In this document: one piece after another, positions 11,361 through 25,091 of the stretch
Layout: every line of letters starts with the position of its first letter
Numbering within the stretch: position 1 is the stretch's first letter
Assembly (NCBI RefSeq): GCF_030936135.1
Contig: NC_082598.1
Span: 48,328,347-48,392,346, forward strand
Direction: 5' to 3'
From: Gavia stellata
Taxonomy: Eukaryota > Chordata > Aves > Gaviiformes > Gaviidae
Length of the DNA stretch: 64,000 nt
Translations under genes and position numbers: made by a program
Notes under the pieces: model-generated
Databases searched by the model: none
What the model saw: only the letters and a program-made list of their open reading frames with translations
What the model was told of the DNA's origin: nothing

Positions 11361-14300
11361 CAAAGGTCTCTTCCTTCCTCAGCTTGAATCCAACCTACTA
11401 CGTCTTCTCTGGGAGTGTGTTGCAAATGCTGAGTTCTGCCTGTGAGAAGGTACTGGGAAATGGGAAGAATCGTTCTTCCCGTCCCTTGCTGTTGAACGTG
11501 TAGAGCAGAGCAAGGGAGACATCAGGACGTGGGAGAGAAGGGCCCTGTTGCTGCAGGGACCGGCTGAAGCACTCGGCACAGGGAGGGAAGGTCCCACATG
11601 CTGCTTCAGGAATGCCTGCCCACCTCAGGACAGCCCAGGATCCAAGAGTTATGTCCTCTCCTCAAACACAGGAGATAAATCTGTTTGGGCAGAAACGAAT
11701 AGAGAGATGAGATGGAAGCACACGTCCAGGGAAAAGCAGGAACCTCCAGGGCCATTCTTTTTAAAACAGTAACTTTTTTTTCTTTATCATTGGAGTGACA
11801 GCATCAGTATCGCAGCCCAGAGGTAGGGTCCTAAATCATAAAGGGGTAAGATTGAAGATGCCTCTTTTATATTTCCCATTGATTTGATAAGCTTCCTTTG
11901 CTCTGAGAGCTATTTTATCGCTTGAAATGTTTTGAATTCTAAATAAACTATGTAACTTGGTGAATGCCATTATTGACATTCTAATCTTTTGCTCTTTGCT
12001 TACACATAGAGACATTTCCAGCTTTGACAAAAATAATTTGACTCAGTATTTGTTTTTCATACACTAGTGAACACTTCCCTCTGCAGGAAGCTGTAACGCA
12101 ATAGCAGCCATAGCCTCTGGCAGCGCAGAAAAAATGTTTGAGGCCAGAAGTGGTAACTCATAGTTAAATTTACTGAAACGGGTACTTTCTTGGCAAGCTG
12201 CCCTAGTGCTATGGCTGTGTTTTACATTAAGTTTTCCATCCTGGTATTTCCACTGACTTTCGCATTATTATTATTCCTTTTTCCAGTGGATTTTGACAGC
12301 ACATAAATAATCTGCCATAACCCACGCAGAATATTCTAACACGGGTGCTTACAAGTATCACCCTCCTTGGATTGTCAGAGCAGAGAGGGTCATCTTTCAT
12401 GTCAATCATACCCTGCCATGCCTTTCTAAAGGAACTTGACTTCCTACCTAAACTGAACTGTAGCAAACAGACCAGCCTCTGTGAGCTACAGTCTGCCTTT
12501 GCGGATGCTTCTAGTTCCTGCACTGCCTAACTCCAATTTCTGATTGTGTCAATTATTTTGTGACAGTCAAACTCCTGTACCTCAGTGTTTTCCCCTCCCC
12601 ATCTAAAAATTCCAATATTATGCCTTCTTTCTGAAGCACCGCAAGTTCTAAAATGCAGACTATGATCACTACTGTTTGATCCACAAGCCAGTACTATGCT
12701 CGGTGGTTATTAACCTGGATTATTCACCTCTTTCAAGTCTAAAACTTTGTATGTTGGCTTAGTTAAAAGCATCCCTGCATTCTCAAAATGCAAGACTGGA
12801 ACCATCTTGGTTTCACAGGCTTCTTTTTAAAGATATTTAAGTGTCCTTGTACTTCTTGAAACTTCACCCACCTTCAAGCACTACGTAATACTTTCTTTCA
12901 GGTCCTGTGAGCAGCTATTTGCATTTGAGAGTCCTAAAAAGTCCACCTGGTTTGACAGTGGTTGTGTCATTAATTGTTCTATGGCTGTTGTTTACATTTT
13001 TGGAGACAGAAAAGCTTCTTTTCAAGAAAAGGGCCAGCCTTACAAAAATTAAGCCCTTCTGCAGTAAGGCCAAAGCTATGTCAGTTGGACTGAAGACCAT
13101 TTAAACAAGAATTAAGCTATTATTGAAGTATACGTAAATAATTCTTATCAATTAATGCTTCCCCATGGTAGTTTTATAGTGCCTGTACCTTTGCAAAAGG
13201 CCTGCCCTCATCCCGGCCTCATATGCCTGGCAGCATTCCCCATACCCAGTGCCATCTTGGTGGCTTGAGTGCTGCTTTCACAAGGAAACAGGGGTTCTGC
13301 CTCCTAAGGGAGGTTAAGGGTGTTAGTTATTTTATCACTGATGCAGCCTGCAATGTAGTGAGGAGGGCAAACCTTTTTAACTCTTTCTGACTCTTAAGCT
13401 GAAGTTCAGCTCCAGGCAACTTGGAGCAACAATTTCAAGTCATGGTGGCTTGTAACAGCTGTGTTAGCATGGTGAAAAACCAAGGAGTAGAGAAGGCGCT
13501 CTAAATGACAGCTCTAAACCTCCCCTCTTCCTGGTCGTTTTGGGGTCTAACAGCTCTTTCTAAATGCAGGGAAGTTATACTGGAGACTGCTGGATCAGTA
13601 CCTGTTTTCCTTCCTCTGGTTGTCCATTAACTTAAGTTGAACACTAGATAGCGAGAAGAGATGCTAAACTGGTCATTCATTCTAACGCATAGCAACTGTG
13701 CTAAGAAATTCACTGAAAGAGAAGACTTGTAACAACTGACTACTTAGGGTTGCTTTTACCTCGAGTGATTTAAGCTAGTAACTCCCAGATGACTTGCTCT
13801 TTAATACTGTCTCCTATTTAAAAGAAATTCCCATTAATTTAGTTACTCTTGTTCGTGTTATCATATAGGATGCTAGCTCCTGGGGACAAACAAGTCTTGG
13901 TTCCCCCCACCCCATCTATTTTTTCCCAGGAAAAAAAACAGGTTGGAAGAAAGAGGCTGCTGTCCACAACATGCTTGCTCTGTAACATTGGCTTTACCAT
14001 CTGTCACCAAAGGCAAGGTAACTGTAAAAATAAGGACCACCTTTCCTTATTTAGGGCAAGTTTTTAATGCAGTGGGTTTAGCACAAAGGAACAAAACTTT
14101 GGTTCACTAAAGTCAGTGACCTCTGAAAGTAGAGGGATTTCTTCTGGTTTCTACACCAATTACAGCACACAGATTCACTTTTATCAGTTACACAACAGTA
14201 GTGTAAAAAACATGCAACAGAATCTTCTCCCTTTGTCACAACAATTTTAGAAGAAATACACAGGGCTTTTTTAAAGGTTAATAAGCTCCAGTGAGACTTT

Positions 14301-15955
14301 TATAAATATGAAATATATGCTTGCAATTCTGTACACTCATTAGGTATTTTTAATTCTGTGTTCTACATAAACTTCAAAAACCCTGAATTACAGCTACTGA
14401 GTGCTACTGCTGCTTTCGGTGCTTATTCCTTACACCTTTGTTCTTATCTGAAAAAAAAAAAAAAAAATGACCAAATTCTGTCTGAAAGCTGTATTTGGTT
14501 TACATCCACCCAGTACTCATCACACCAAAATGTTTGATCATGATTTTTGTACAGCCATGTTTGTTGTGAATACTGAAATTAATTCCAAGCTACATGCTCA
14601 TGATCATAATGATGGGAGTTGTTAGTTTGTAGCAAAAACTGCTATTAGCACAAGACTGCTTCAAAGATGGGAGCACAGTTAAGAAATCTGAACAAGAAGG
14701 ATGTTACACACCTGAAAAATACAATCCCATGGCTTTCCACAGTACTGGTCAGTACCTCCTCCTCCTCCACTGGGTAAGTCACCTCTCCTACAGGTATTCA
14801 TTTTAACGCTACGCAGTCTTTGTGCAGCTTGTCACATAGTTCGCTTAAGTAGCTAACAATACTAATTCTGCCTAGGTTTGGTTCACCCAGATTTCCATTA
14901 GAAGTATTACAGAATATTGTTTTATCAAATCTCTCTCACACATACAAAAAGTCTACCATCTTTTCAAGGTGTCATTAAAGATGTCTATATAAAAAAAAAC
15001 TTGCAATGAAAAAGTGAGTCTTAATCGGGACACCTGAAAAATAAAAATAAAGCTCATTTCAGCAGTCTGTAGGCACAAACACTTTTAAATTAGTTCCCCC
15101 ATATCTTATCAGCATTATACTGTATTATTCTATCTCAAACACTGATTTTTGTCTTGGCCTCAGGGACTGCTTGGTTTAAACATAAAGTAAAGCAAGCCCC
15201 TTCTTCTTTCCTCCCGAAAGAGTTTCTTAGGATATCATAACAGTTTAACAACTTTCAAATGTGACAGAAGCTACTAAGCAAACGTGCTTTTTAAAAATTA
15301 CTTTTCTTTTTTCAAGGTTTCACTAAGCCACTTAATTACCCTTCCTCTTGTTCAGCAAAGCACCTGCACTGGAGCCTCTGGCCAAAGCTTTGCTACTAGA
15401 GGAAGCAAAGTGAATCCTGTGAAGTAAGTTTGTAAAGGTACCATGTGTAAAAATAAGTATTTTTTACTCACACCAAATACTAACAGCATAAATTTAATAT
15501 AAATGTTAATTCAAGTACAGAAGTCAAACACATGATTTCAACATTAAAAATTACAACACTTAAAACAACTACTATGTAGCTAATATCAAATGCAAATAAA
15601 ATTGAACTGGTACAACTGCACCTAAATTAACACCAAAAAGACAATTAATATGCTGATGAAACATGTTGAACTAAAATATGTAATGGACCACAAATAGTTG
15701 ACTGCTTTTAAGAAAAATTGTTCAACTTTAAATCTTTCCATTGCATCGTTTTCTGTCTACATAATATTTCTTTTTTACAAGCGCTTTTCAGACAAAACAG
15801 CTTACAACCAATACTTGCAGAGGTCAGGCCCTTAGACTATTAACATATGCCACTTGGCCCATTCCTTGACCAGGAACTGAAACTATATTACCAAATTCAA
15901 AAAGAAGTCTGATCTACTGTATTAGTTTCAGATTTTAAAAAAGAAAAAAAAGGCC

Positions 15956-15961
15956 TTTATT
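15956..15961 (-). other. Candidate RBM46 poly(A) signal AATAAA
   Basis: A canonical AATAAA on the minus strand lies about 140 bases past the terminal-exon remnant and follows an A-rich stretch. If the remnant is still transcribed as the last exon, this is the nearest canonical signal. Confidence 0.35.
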
Positions 15962-16099
15962 TTTTGTCATTCAATAAATAAAGCACTTTACTGAGAAATG
16001 CTAAATAGTCACAATAAAGATGGCTCACTCAAAATTAATTACATAGACCCGATTTAAAAACTTGAAAATTATATTCAGTTTAACGCTAAACAACATTTC

Positions 16100-16281
16100 T
16101 TAAGAAGAATGCGGCCTGATTAGAAAGTGAGCAAGCTGCTGTTCAACAAGGCTACCACGGGCAAGTAGAAGTGCTGGTTACAAGAGAGAACCTGGATAAG
16201 AGTAAGACCTCTGTAAACATGGAAGCACACATGTGTCCCAGCAGAGAGGTGCCAACAACAGGAAATGCAACTTAGTGAGCT
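16100..16281 (-). pseudogene. RBM46: Decayed remnant of the RBM46 terminal coding exon
   Basis: On the minus strand this stretch aligns in pieces to the C-terminal tail of mammalian RBM46 as I recall it (tail contains PYSYPG, LANGSHVGQRL and SNQASFF). One frame reads CVLPCLQRSYSYPGSLL, then TAA at 16180-16178, then PALLLARGSLVEQQL with the expected number of residues between matches. The ending SNQAAFF appears two bases out of frame, just before TTAAG. The 5' part (SSL, then LSAGT) is in another frame. No AG in the ancestral position precedes it. Two frame changes plus a nonsense codon make this a relic, not a working exon in the ancestral frame. A neighbouring TATATACAG could still act as an acceptor. 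Confidence 0.72.
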
Positions 16282-19200
16282 GTATATAAAAGTACATGTA
16301 ATTTGTATGTGTCAAGATTTTTTTTTTTTGCTCATCTTTATCTCAAAGAATTATCTAAGGTATTGAACCTCAACGTTATGACTACAGCAATGTCTCTCAT
16401 GTAGCTTGATGGTAAGTTGACATAAAGCCCTTCAAAATACCACTCCTCCATTGATGTAATGCTGTACAGGAAGCAAGGATTTTACTGGACATGCTCTTCC
16501 TATAAGATTTTGCATCAAGTTACAGAAACAAATCTGAGTGTGGCATTTAAGTTTCATATTATGTATGTTTATATGTGAAAAGGCAGAGGTGCCAGGGTGG
16601 TGTGGTTTGGGTTTTTTTGTTTGTTTGGTTTTTTTAATGTTTGCTTAAAATTTATTACTTACAATACAAGCTGTAAAAATTCTGTGTGAAACTCAAAATA
16701 CAAGAGTAGAAAGCATAGCAAATTATTTCAACACTAAAAATAAGCTACTGTTATATAAACTATTACAGGTAATAAAAATATTTTAAACAAATTATCTTTT
16801 CAAAACAAATTTAATCAAGTGAACCAAAACAATTTAACATTCAATTTCACTGATCTTTAAAGTGATATGTTTAATACACATATGTGCTTTGAAGAATTAT
16901 TTATCAATAAAGATGTAATGTGAATTTCCAGTAATTACGTATCAGTGTGGTGTTCTTTTCTTCTTTCGTGGCAAGTTCCAAAGCAACAAATTCTGAACTT
17001 TTCTTCTTCAGGGCAATTCAAGCCAAATAGGGTGTACAGTTGGCTGCAGAAAAAGAGGGGGAAGGGGGGAAGAAAGAGACTTTTGATTTCAGCAAGCATA
17101 CTGTATTACCTATTCCAAGATGGACTTAACTATTAAGGAACTTAAGACAATAGTTAAGGAAAGCATTCACAGTCTTATGTCAATGCTGCATTCTTCCCTT
17201 TCCTCTGCACCCCTAATACTAACTCAAATCACTAAGAAATTATTTAGTCAACAGTTCAAGCAACATCAGAAAGAACCTAGTTAAAAAAGACAAATGAAAA
17301 ATGAGAACTTATTAATCTTGCAATTTTTCCCTAAAAGCCTTATACTTGGAAGATTTTTTTTTTAATACTGAAGGTATTTTCTCAGCCTATATTTTTAACC
17401 AAACTTTACAATAAAAACTGTTTGTTTCACCTCCACTGAACACGAAGTATTAATCAAGACAACTTTAATGTTCTGAGTTACATTACTTTGTCACCTATAT
17501 CATACATATCATAGCAGCAGTCTTTCATATTGCATATTTAACACTTTAGATCAGGATGTACTATTAACTAAGTACAAAGTTCTGCCAGACACACACTGCG
17601 TGAACAAAACCCAACTTCTTCTGTGGTCATCAACAGACTAGAAAAAGGCACTAAAATCAGTCCTGTTTTGAAGTGACTGACTCTACTGAAGTCAGTCAAG
17701 TTATTTCATGGATAAACATAGCCCAACACTGTTGGAACTTTCTTACTTCTTTTTCTCCAAGTTCTCCTACACAGGCCCAGATTTACAAGGATAAGCAGCA
17801 GCAACAGAAAAATAACTGAATCTTCAGGACAAATCCTGGGTGACTCAGATTAGAAGCTTCCAGCAGCAAAGTTAAGACTGAGCATTGATTTAATGCTATT
17901 TTCAAACTGCCTTGTAAGCTTTCAAAAACCAATCTCACAACACTCGGAGAAGATAGTAATCCCCATTTTAAAATATGAAAGAGGCCTCAGAAGTGACAGA
18001 CATCCACAGTTAAATTTATCCACAATAGCGTATTTGAAAAAAGAGAACATTTACCCTTGTAGCATAAAATACAGAAACTTAAAAATAACACTTTCTGCAA
18101 ATCAGAGGAGACATTAGTTCTCTTTCTTTTACATGAAACTGACTGCCCAAAGAAACAGCTCAAGTCACCAGTGTAGTAACAATTCCACTTCTGAACATAA
18201 ATTTAAACCCAAGCTGGAAATGCAAATAATTCAGAAATGGCTGAAAAATTACTCAGAGTCATTTTAGGAGTAAAAAAACCATAACCTTCCTTTATGCTGT
18301 ACAATCCACACAAACATCAGACTGGGTGATCCATTAGCAGGTCTACAGCAGTAGAGCTATGGTCTCCTTTAAAAAAAAAAAACAACTGGGCAGAGTATTT
18401 CTACAAGCCTTCTCCCAGGTGTGTATGTCGGGAAATAACCTTGAGACCAACTCTAACAGCCCAAACAGTGCAGCTAAGACAATGTCTCTGAGGGGGAAAA
18501 CACCTGCACGAAACACAATCCTGGGAGGTTCACTCACCTCTACTATCCCACTGTGCTGCATTCAGGGACAGCAAAGTTATACATAGTTGCTCAGAGCAGT
18601 GATAAAAACAATTATGTATAAATCATCTGATAAATATTTAAGACTTCTAAATTCATACTGTTAAGGAACATCTTATACTACATTCTGAGCCTTTCTAAAA
18701 AAAAAGAAAAAATCACTAATAAATAACCCCACCAATCACCACTTATCATCTGTAGTTCCTGAAGAAAGTCAACAATTTCTGTATTTTTCTTTAAACATCT
18801 TAGATTTTGTACCAGGCTGTTGCTTGTTCCAACAGCAATATAGTTAATTTTGATAAAGCAGACCAAGGCAGTGTTGAAGTAAAGAAAAACCCTACAATGG
18901 AACAGTAGAATAAAAACGTTTCACTTGAACTGTGACACCTTTAAGTCTGATGTTCAAAATCTAGGACAGCAGTCTACCGATATGCTTGTTCTGAGACCCA
19001 GATGCTGAGTACAGTCTCTTGAACTAGTTTATGCAAGTTTTATCACTGACTTGTAAATTGCTACTGCATGCAGTATTTAAGAAGCTTAAACAAGTGAATT
19101 CACAGTAATAAGATATAATGCTTGCTCCACATGTTTCAGTACAGTTTACTATATACATTCTAGGTGGTGAACTGGAATTAAACTGTTATTTACGTGCTAT

Positions 19201-22200
19201 AGTTAGTTATTAAAATGCTTTTCTTTGATTCAGAGATTTAGCAGGGTATTTTTCTTTTAAATACTCTCTTCTACCTAAAAATTAATTTCTTAAATTGTGT
19301 CTCAGTGAGACACCACATGGAATAGTATGTGTGAGTGAACAAAAAATACCCTATTGTGGAATACATGTCTAAAACCTGGCAGATCCTCAAAAGTGACAGA
19401 ACTTTACTGAAACATCCTCCCTTCTTCCCCAACACCCTCAAGTCAGACTCAGTAGGGTAAGAACTCCCCAAAACGTAGCCTTTGCTACAGAGGGTGTTAT
19501 CTTAAGGACTAGAAAGAGGTTCTGACATCATCTGGTATTTCCTTAAACCAGTGGAATTCCACCAGCAGTAAGTGAAAACAAAAAACCAAACAAAAAAAAA
19601 AAACAACCCAAAAAAACCCAGAACAAAACAAAACAACAAAAAAATCATTCTAAGAATGTTCTGGTTTTCCAGGATTCAGATGTTTACTCTCACTAAAGAA
19701 CAGGAGGTGGAAGTTCTCCTACAATTCAGAGCACACCTATGCAACTTCGAGTTCTCTTCTGCCCATACTTCGAAGTCATCTGGACAAGCCAGCTTGATTC
19801 CAGAAGCTACAAATCTACATTACTGATGCAAAGTACCTGAACTATACGTAACACTTCAGTAGGCTTTCTACTTTGGGATTGACTCTGCACTAGCACTGCT
19901 TCTGGACCAGAGGTGGAATATAAAGTTCGTGTTAATTAGCACAACCATACAGCCTCCAAACTGGAGCTGCCTCACATCTAGTCAGCCTCCAGGACAGGCA
20001 AGAGTAGGAAGTCTTACAACTGAATACCACATTTAACTGCCAAGCACTATTTTGCAAACACCACTAAGGTGTTGTGTAATTTCTAAAGACACAGACTTAC
20101 TTGTGTTGAAATGAGATTCAAATTAATGGAAAAGGTAATAATTTCTTCTACAGGGCATTCAGGTTTTTGCCTATTCTGTGTGCCTGCCCCCCTGTAAACA
20201 TTCACCTTCTTCCAGAACTTCAACATGTAGCTCTGCTCCCCTTCTCACAAGTGGACATCCAGACATGTAATTTCCATATATTTAAACAAGCCTGAGTTTT
20301 TTCACTTCCTTGATCTGTTCACGATTTATCTAGTAACATTAAAATATAGCTTATTCATCTTTCAGTGAAATCATAGCTTTCTGTATTTTCTCCAAGCACA
20401 GTTTTCAAAAACATTCAGGCGACATCAAGTGGTAAACTGTTGTACTGCTGTCTGTTCAGGATCACTGTATGCAGGAACAACCAAGTATTATGTTACGTGG
20501 AAGTAAATACAGAAATAGGTATCACCAAAAAAGCCAACAGAGTGCTTTGAGATTATTAATCACAACAGTTCAATTTTAAAATTCTATCAAAGGAGCCCTC
20601 TTTTCATTCACTTACCTCAATCTACTTACATGCTTTCAAAAGAAAAAAAACCTGTATACATCATCACAAATTGAGTGGGAAAGAAAATCAAGTTCCTGTA
20701 AGAGAAGTTACTTACCAGAAGGAATTATTGCCTGTGTCATCTTTGTACAGTCAGGCTTATAGCAAGCTGCTTCCATGAAGAAACACACTTAAGACTTTTC
20801 TCAAAATCACTGCTAGTTACAAAAAAGCCCAAAAAACACAAACCAAAACCCACAACACATGCATACATGCAACATCATTCAACATGCCAAACCATACAAC
20901 AAACACTTCAGTGAGAAGAAGTGATCCTCTGTCACATCTAGCAATTCTTCTTTAGCTTCAGATGTTTCTTTCAACATAGTGTATAAATAAGGTTGGAACA
21001 AAACCAACTGCTGTAGATGAGATAGGGAAAAGAAATTCTATTTCTAGACTCCACAGGGATATGTTTCAGTATCGCAACAATGCCAACATCAAAAAGAGGG
21101 GTTTTATCAACATGAAAGAGGTGTATCTTTCAAAAGTCAGCCCTGTACGTTTGTTTTGAAATAGGACTCTCCATGCTCCATGCGGGGCCAAATCCTCAGA
21201 AACAAGAATGCACAGAGGCCAGCAAAACAAGTATGTTTTATCGTGCAAAGATAACAAGACAGCATTACCAGCACTAGGTCATTAGGTGGATGGCTTTTAA
21301 AATCCAAACCTGGAATTTGGGAATTCTGCTAAGTAAGAATTCACATTAATTGTGATAATATGGCTCACTGAAGTGCTAAAAAGCTTTAAAATACTGTTAA
21401 TTAAAATTCACCATAAAAAGTTTTCCCTATAGCACTTATAACTATAATTGAAGAGATTAAAAAAAATGGAAGTGTGTGAGATTTTTAAACTTTTTTGCAT
21501 TCTGCATTTGACCACAGCTGTCAATAATCATTCTTAGTCTATTTTTTTTTTTTAATTGTTCTAGTCATTCTCTCCCAGAGAAGTATAGAAGAAAATATTA
21601 TCTTTATATAATGCTATCTGTAAGCCACAAAATGGGCAGGTATGCATGGTTAGGCATAGAACCTGAAACTGTCTTCATTATTCTTTAAAGAACAGCCTCA
21701 CACCACTACTTTGAGTGTAGCATCCTTTTTATCTTTTGTGTTCAGGATTACACAGGTTACAAAGGTACGGCCCTAATTTTCATAGCTAGAAAAAAATTGA
21801 AACAGACACTCAATCAGTAAAATGCCCCCCACAGCATGTACAAAACGAGGCACAGATACTTAGCTGTTTTATTATTAAAAATGATTCTGATCACTTTGAC
21901 CATCTGGAAGTACCACCTTCTGGAGGTGACCTACTAATGCAAACCAAAAGATATCACTGCTAAAGTGGAGACAATGTATAAGGCTTTGCGTTTTGGAGAT
22001 TCTTCTGCCTCAAAGACCTTTTGGGCATGCAAAAATAAACCAAGGTAAGATTCTAAGCAAAAAGAAAAAACTTGTTTACATTTCAGTCAAGTATTGCAAA
22101 AAAGGCATCTAGCCTGAAATAAGTCTGCTACAAACTCATCTTAAAGAAAAATGTCACCATAGTCAAAAGACTTCCAGAACAAGTGCGAAGTAGCAGTATT

Positions 22201-24308
22201 AGGAAGAGAAGGGTGGCAACACTATTTTAACAGTTCGCTATCAGCAGTAGCTTTTCCAATCCACTAAAACTAGAACAGGTGAGAAGAATTAAAAAAAGGG
22301 GGGAAAAAAAAAGGGGAATAGAGTTGGACAGAGAAGTCTTTCTTAAAGCATTTCTCAGGAACAGAAGCAGTCATCACTAACACAGGACTCAACTTTTCAA
22401 TTACTATTTCTGCTTCCATTTCCCTGAAGATTTAGTTTCACTGGGCCAAAATTATTAAGTAAAAGCCTTTTAATATACACTTCTTTATCTGTTCTCATTT
22501 CTCCTCCTTCCATTCCTAAAGCACAATCAAGCTTTAAATCTTGTGGATGCAGTCCCGAGCCCTGTATGCATGCACAGCTAATCAGAAAAGGATTATTTAC
22601 TGTATTGTACAATCTCATTGTGCTTCTATCCAGAGCGGCCATATACAGGATCACCAAGTCTGATGCCTCAGACACTGCCTGGCCCACACACAGTAGAGAC
22701 ACTATGCACAGAGAATGCCACTCCTTATCTCAAACCTGGAAGTCCACTGCTTAAGAAGGCTGATATATAAACTAGAATGTGAAAAACCACAGCAGTCTAT
22801 TAATAAACTGAAATAATAGTAATTGACACACAACCTGTTTGAACTTATTAGATATTACAAGAAACTTGGAAAGAACTTGCCTACCACCACCCCAAAAACC
22901 AAAACACTTCCTCCCAGACAACTCTAGCATTGCTCTAATTTTGAATTAAAAAAAAAAAAAAACCAAAACAAACCAACAACAAAAATCCCCAAAACTTTCT
23001 ACAATTAGACAAGAAACTAATTTGTATCATCTGAACAAGCCTATCATCGCCAAATGTACTTCTTCACAGAGAGAATTCTACACTTAAAGAAAAAAAAAAG
23101 AAAAAACCCATACCTCTGGCTTTAGGATTCATTAGAAACATTTTTTTGTAATGACAGAAAAATATTTATGTTGTTCTACAAAAGGCTAGCAAGAACTCAT
23201 TTCAAGATACAGCATCTACTGATCTCGTAATCCTGAAAGAAACCGTGCAACAAATACACAAGAACATTACTCAGCAGATCAGAGACATTACATGATGGTT
23301 CATAATACTTGCAAAATTATAAAGATCAGTCCTATCTCATCTTCAAATATACCAGGATGTAAAGACCAGAAAGAGAATAAAAGCTAACTGAGCAGAAGAG
23401 AAACTGCTCAAAAATAACAAGTGGAATAAATTAAACAAAGCTTTGCTTGGAAGTATGAGGAGTTTTCAAACCATTACAGTATGGCTCTGTAACAGCCTTC
23501 AAATGCTGGGCAGGAACTAGATAGCAAAAGTGTTACGTTTTTCGTTATTTATGTATTTCATGTTACAGAGCAACAGGGATAACACTGTCAGAACTGCAGT
23601 GCTCTGTCTTCTTAGTTACGAAGAGATTTTACCATAGCTGTTTATAATGTAAAAGCTTCCCTTTTCTAGTAGTTGCATTCTAACTTTAAGAAATGGAATA
23701 TATATAAATGAAGATGCTAGACTTAGAAAGTAATCAAGAATAACTGTATCCTTATTTTCTCCCATTTTCTGGTTAAAAAAAAAAGAGAACACTAAATGAC
23801 AGCACTCGTTACCCAAAGATAATACCTGGAGAGCCATATGATACTCTGCTATAGCCTTAAGAATGTCTATAAAGAAGAATCAAAAAAAGCTTCCCAAAAC
23901 TATTTATTTATCTGAATATGAATCTACCACTTCTGATTTCCCTATTGGTAATAAGTCAAGAACACAGACAGCCTTTCAGATAAATTTTGAGCACCATAAT
24001 CATCACACAGATGACCTTATACCTAAGTTACTTAACATGTCATCTAGTTCTTCGTTATAAATCATTACGTTAGATAAATGCAAGCAAAGATGACCTGAAC
24101 ATTGCACTGTGTAGATGTTTACACATCTTCAGTGCTCTCTCCTGATGGTCCAGACTCTGCTGACTACACAAGAAACAATTCTTCTGTAGACTAACTTATA
24201 CTTTATATAAAGATACACACACAAGCCAAGACAGATACACAAAGAACAATTTTAAATTAACTTTCTAGCTTCAGCTCTCAAGAACAAATTGAAAGCTTTT
24301 ATGCTTAC
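16282..24308 (-). other. RBM46 last intron (or downstream region if the tail exon is dead)
   Basis: Eight kilobases of AT-rich DNA run from the GTAAGC donor at 24308 to the eroded terminal exon. Isolated donor-like sites on the minus strand (CTG|GTAAGT near 20715 and AG|GTGAGT near 18537) have no convincing coding partner. An A-rich simple repeat occupies about 19578-19645. No mobile element is recognised. Confidence 0.6.
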
Positions 24309-25091
24309 CTAGATGTAGAAGTGTGAACTGTGCTGCCAACTCCTTTGCACCTTCTACTGTTGTACAGAGTTTGTCTGGCATGAAATAACTCTGGGAACCA
24401 TCTGCAATACTAGGAATGATCACCTTGTACACCAAAAGTACTTTCCCGTCCTGACTTGTGGTTGAATACAAGTAGTATTCTGGTGGTGCCCAGTTATTTT
24501 TATTGCAAAAATAATCCAGATGCATTACTGCAGAACTGAAGTGACTGGATTTTAAAGAATACATGCTAATTGGAGTGAGCTTTATTCCTGGAAAAAACGG
24601 GTATGTACATCTTTCAACTTCAGGAGGGCCTGGACTGTGCTGACCATTAAGACGAACTGAAAGACTTGCTGGTTTCCCTAAGGATTTTTGATGACCATCA
24701 TCTTTGTTAGGAAACCCAAAGAGATTTTCAGAACTGGGACTTATCTGACCATTAAAATGTTGCTTCCAAGCACTTTCTTTGTTAACCGGCTTTGCCAGTG
24801 TTACCTCAATACTAGCTCCATCAATACACTTTCCATTCATTACAGACATAGCAGCAACTGCATCTTCGCGGTGGAAAAAATGAACAAAAGCATAGTCTCT
24901 CAGCTTCTTTACACGTTCAACTACTCCTGGCTTGAACTTGTTGAATTCAGCTTTGATTGTGTCCTCTGTAGTGGATATCATTAAATTTCTTACATACAAT
25001 ACTTTAACTCTCTGCATTGTTTCTTCATCAACTTCTTTTTCTGGGTCTGCCCAATCTACTTGAATAGTATGGCCCCAGAGCTGGAATGTTC
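24309..25091 (-). CDS. RBM46: RBM46 third coding exon (RRM3 and dsRNA-binding domain)
   Basis: This 783-base exon follows a TTGCTGTAG acceptor and ends CATCTAG before GTAAGC (donor at 24308-24307). It encodes the end of RRM2 ([19 protein letters not shown]), RRM3, a linker and the dsRNA-binding domain ending LLHL. The linker at residues about 315-365 is the least conserved part. If the following intron is retained, translation adds [12 protein letters not shown] and stops at 24271. Because the last base is phase 1, the next exon must begin in phase 2. Confidence 0.94.

Larger units (their letters stand above)
8109..15955. other. Gene-free intergenic stretch downstream of RBM46
   Basis: Apart from the simple repeats and the tandem duplication listed separately, nothing is recognisable here. 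The minus strand near 15420-15350 has an acceptor-like TTCACAG and a 21-codon open frame in the right phase for RBM46, but it shows no similarity to the family and is not called. Confidence 0.55.

Noticed and set aside
15352-15420. Acceptor-like TTCACAG followed by a 21-codon frame in RBM46 phase
   Set aside because: The peptide shows no similarity to the RBM46 tail, and the frame is short enough to be chance.
1-15900. Search for NPY2R, expected downstream of RBM46 from mammalian order
   Set aside because: No seven-helix receptor sequence appears on either strand; it is presumably beyond the window.
20714-20790. Donor-like CTG|GTAAGT on the minus strand as an extra RBM46 exon
   Set aside because: There is no convincing acceptor and no protein similarity; consensus donors occur by chance in 8 kb of intron.
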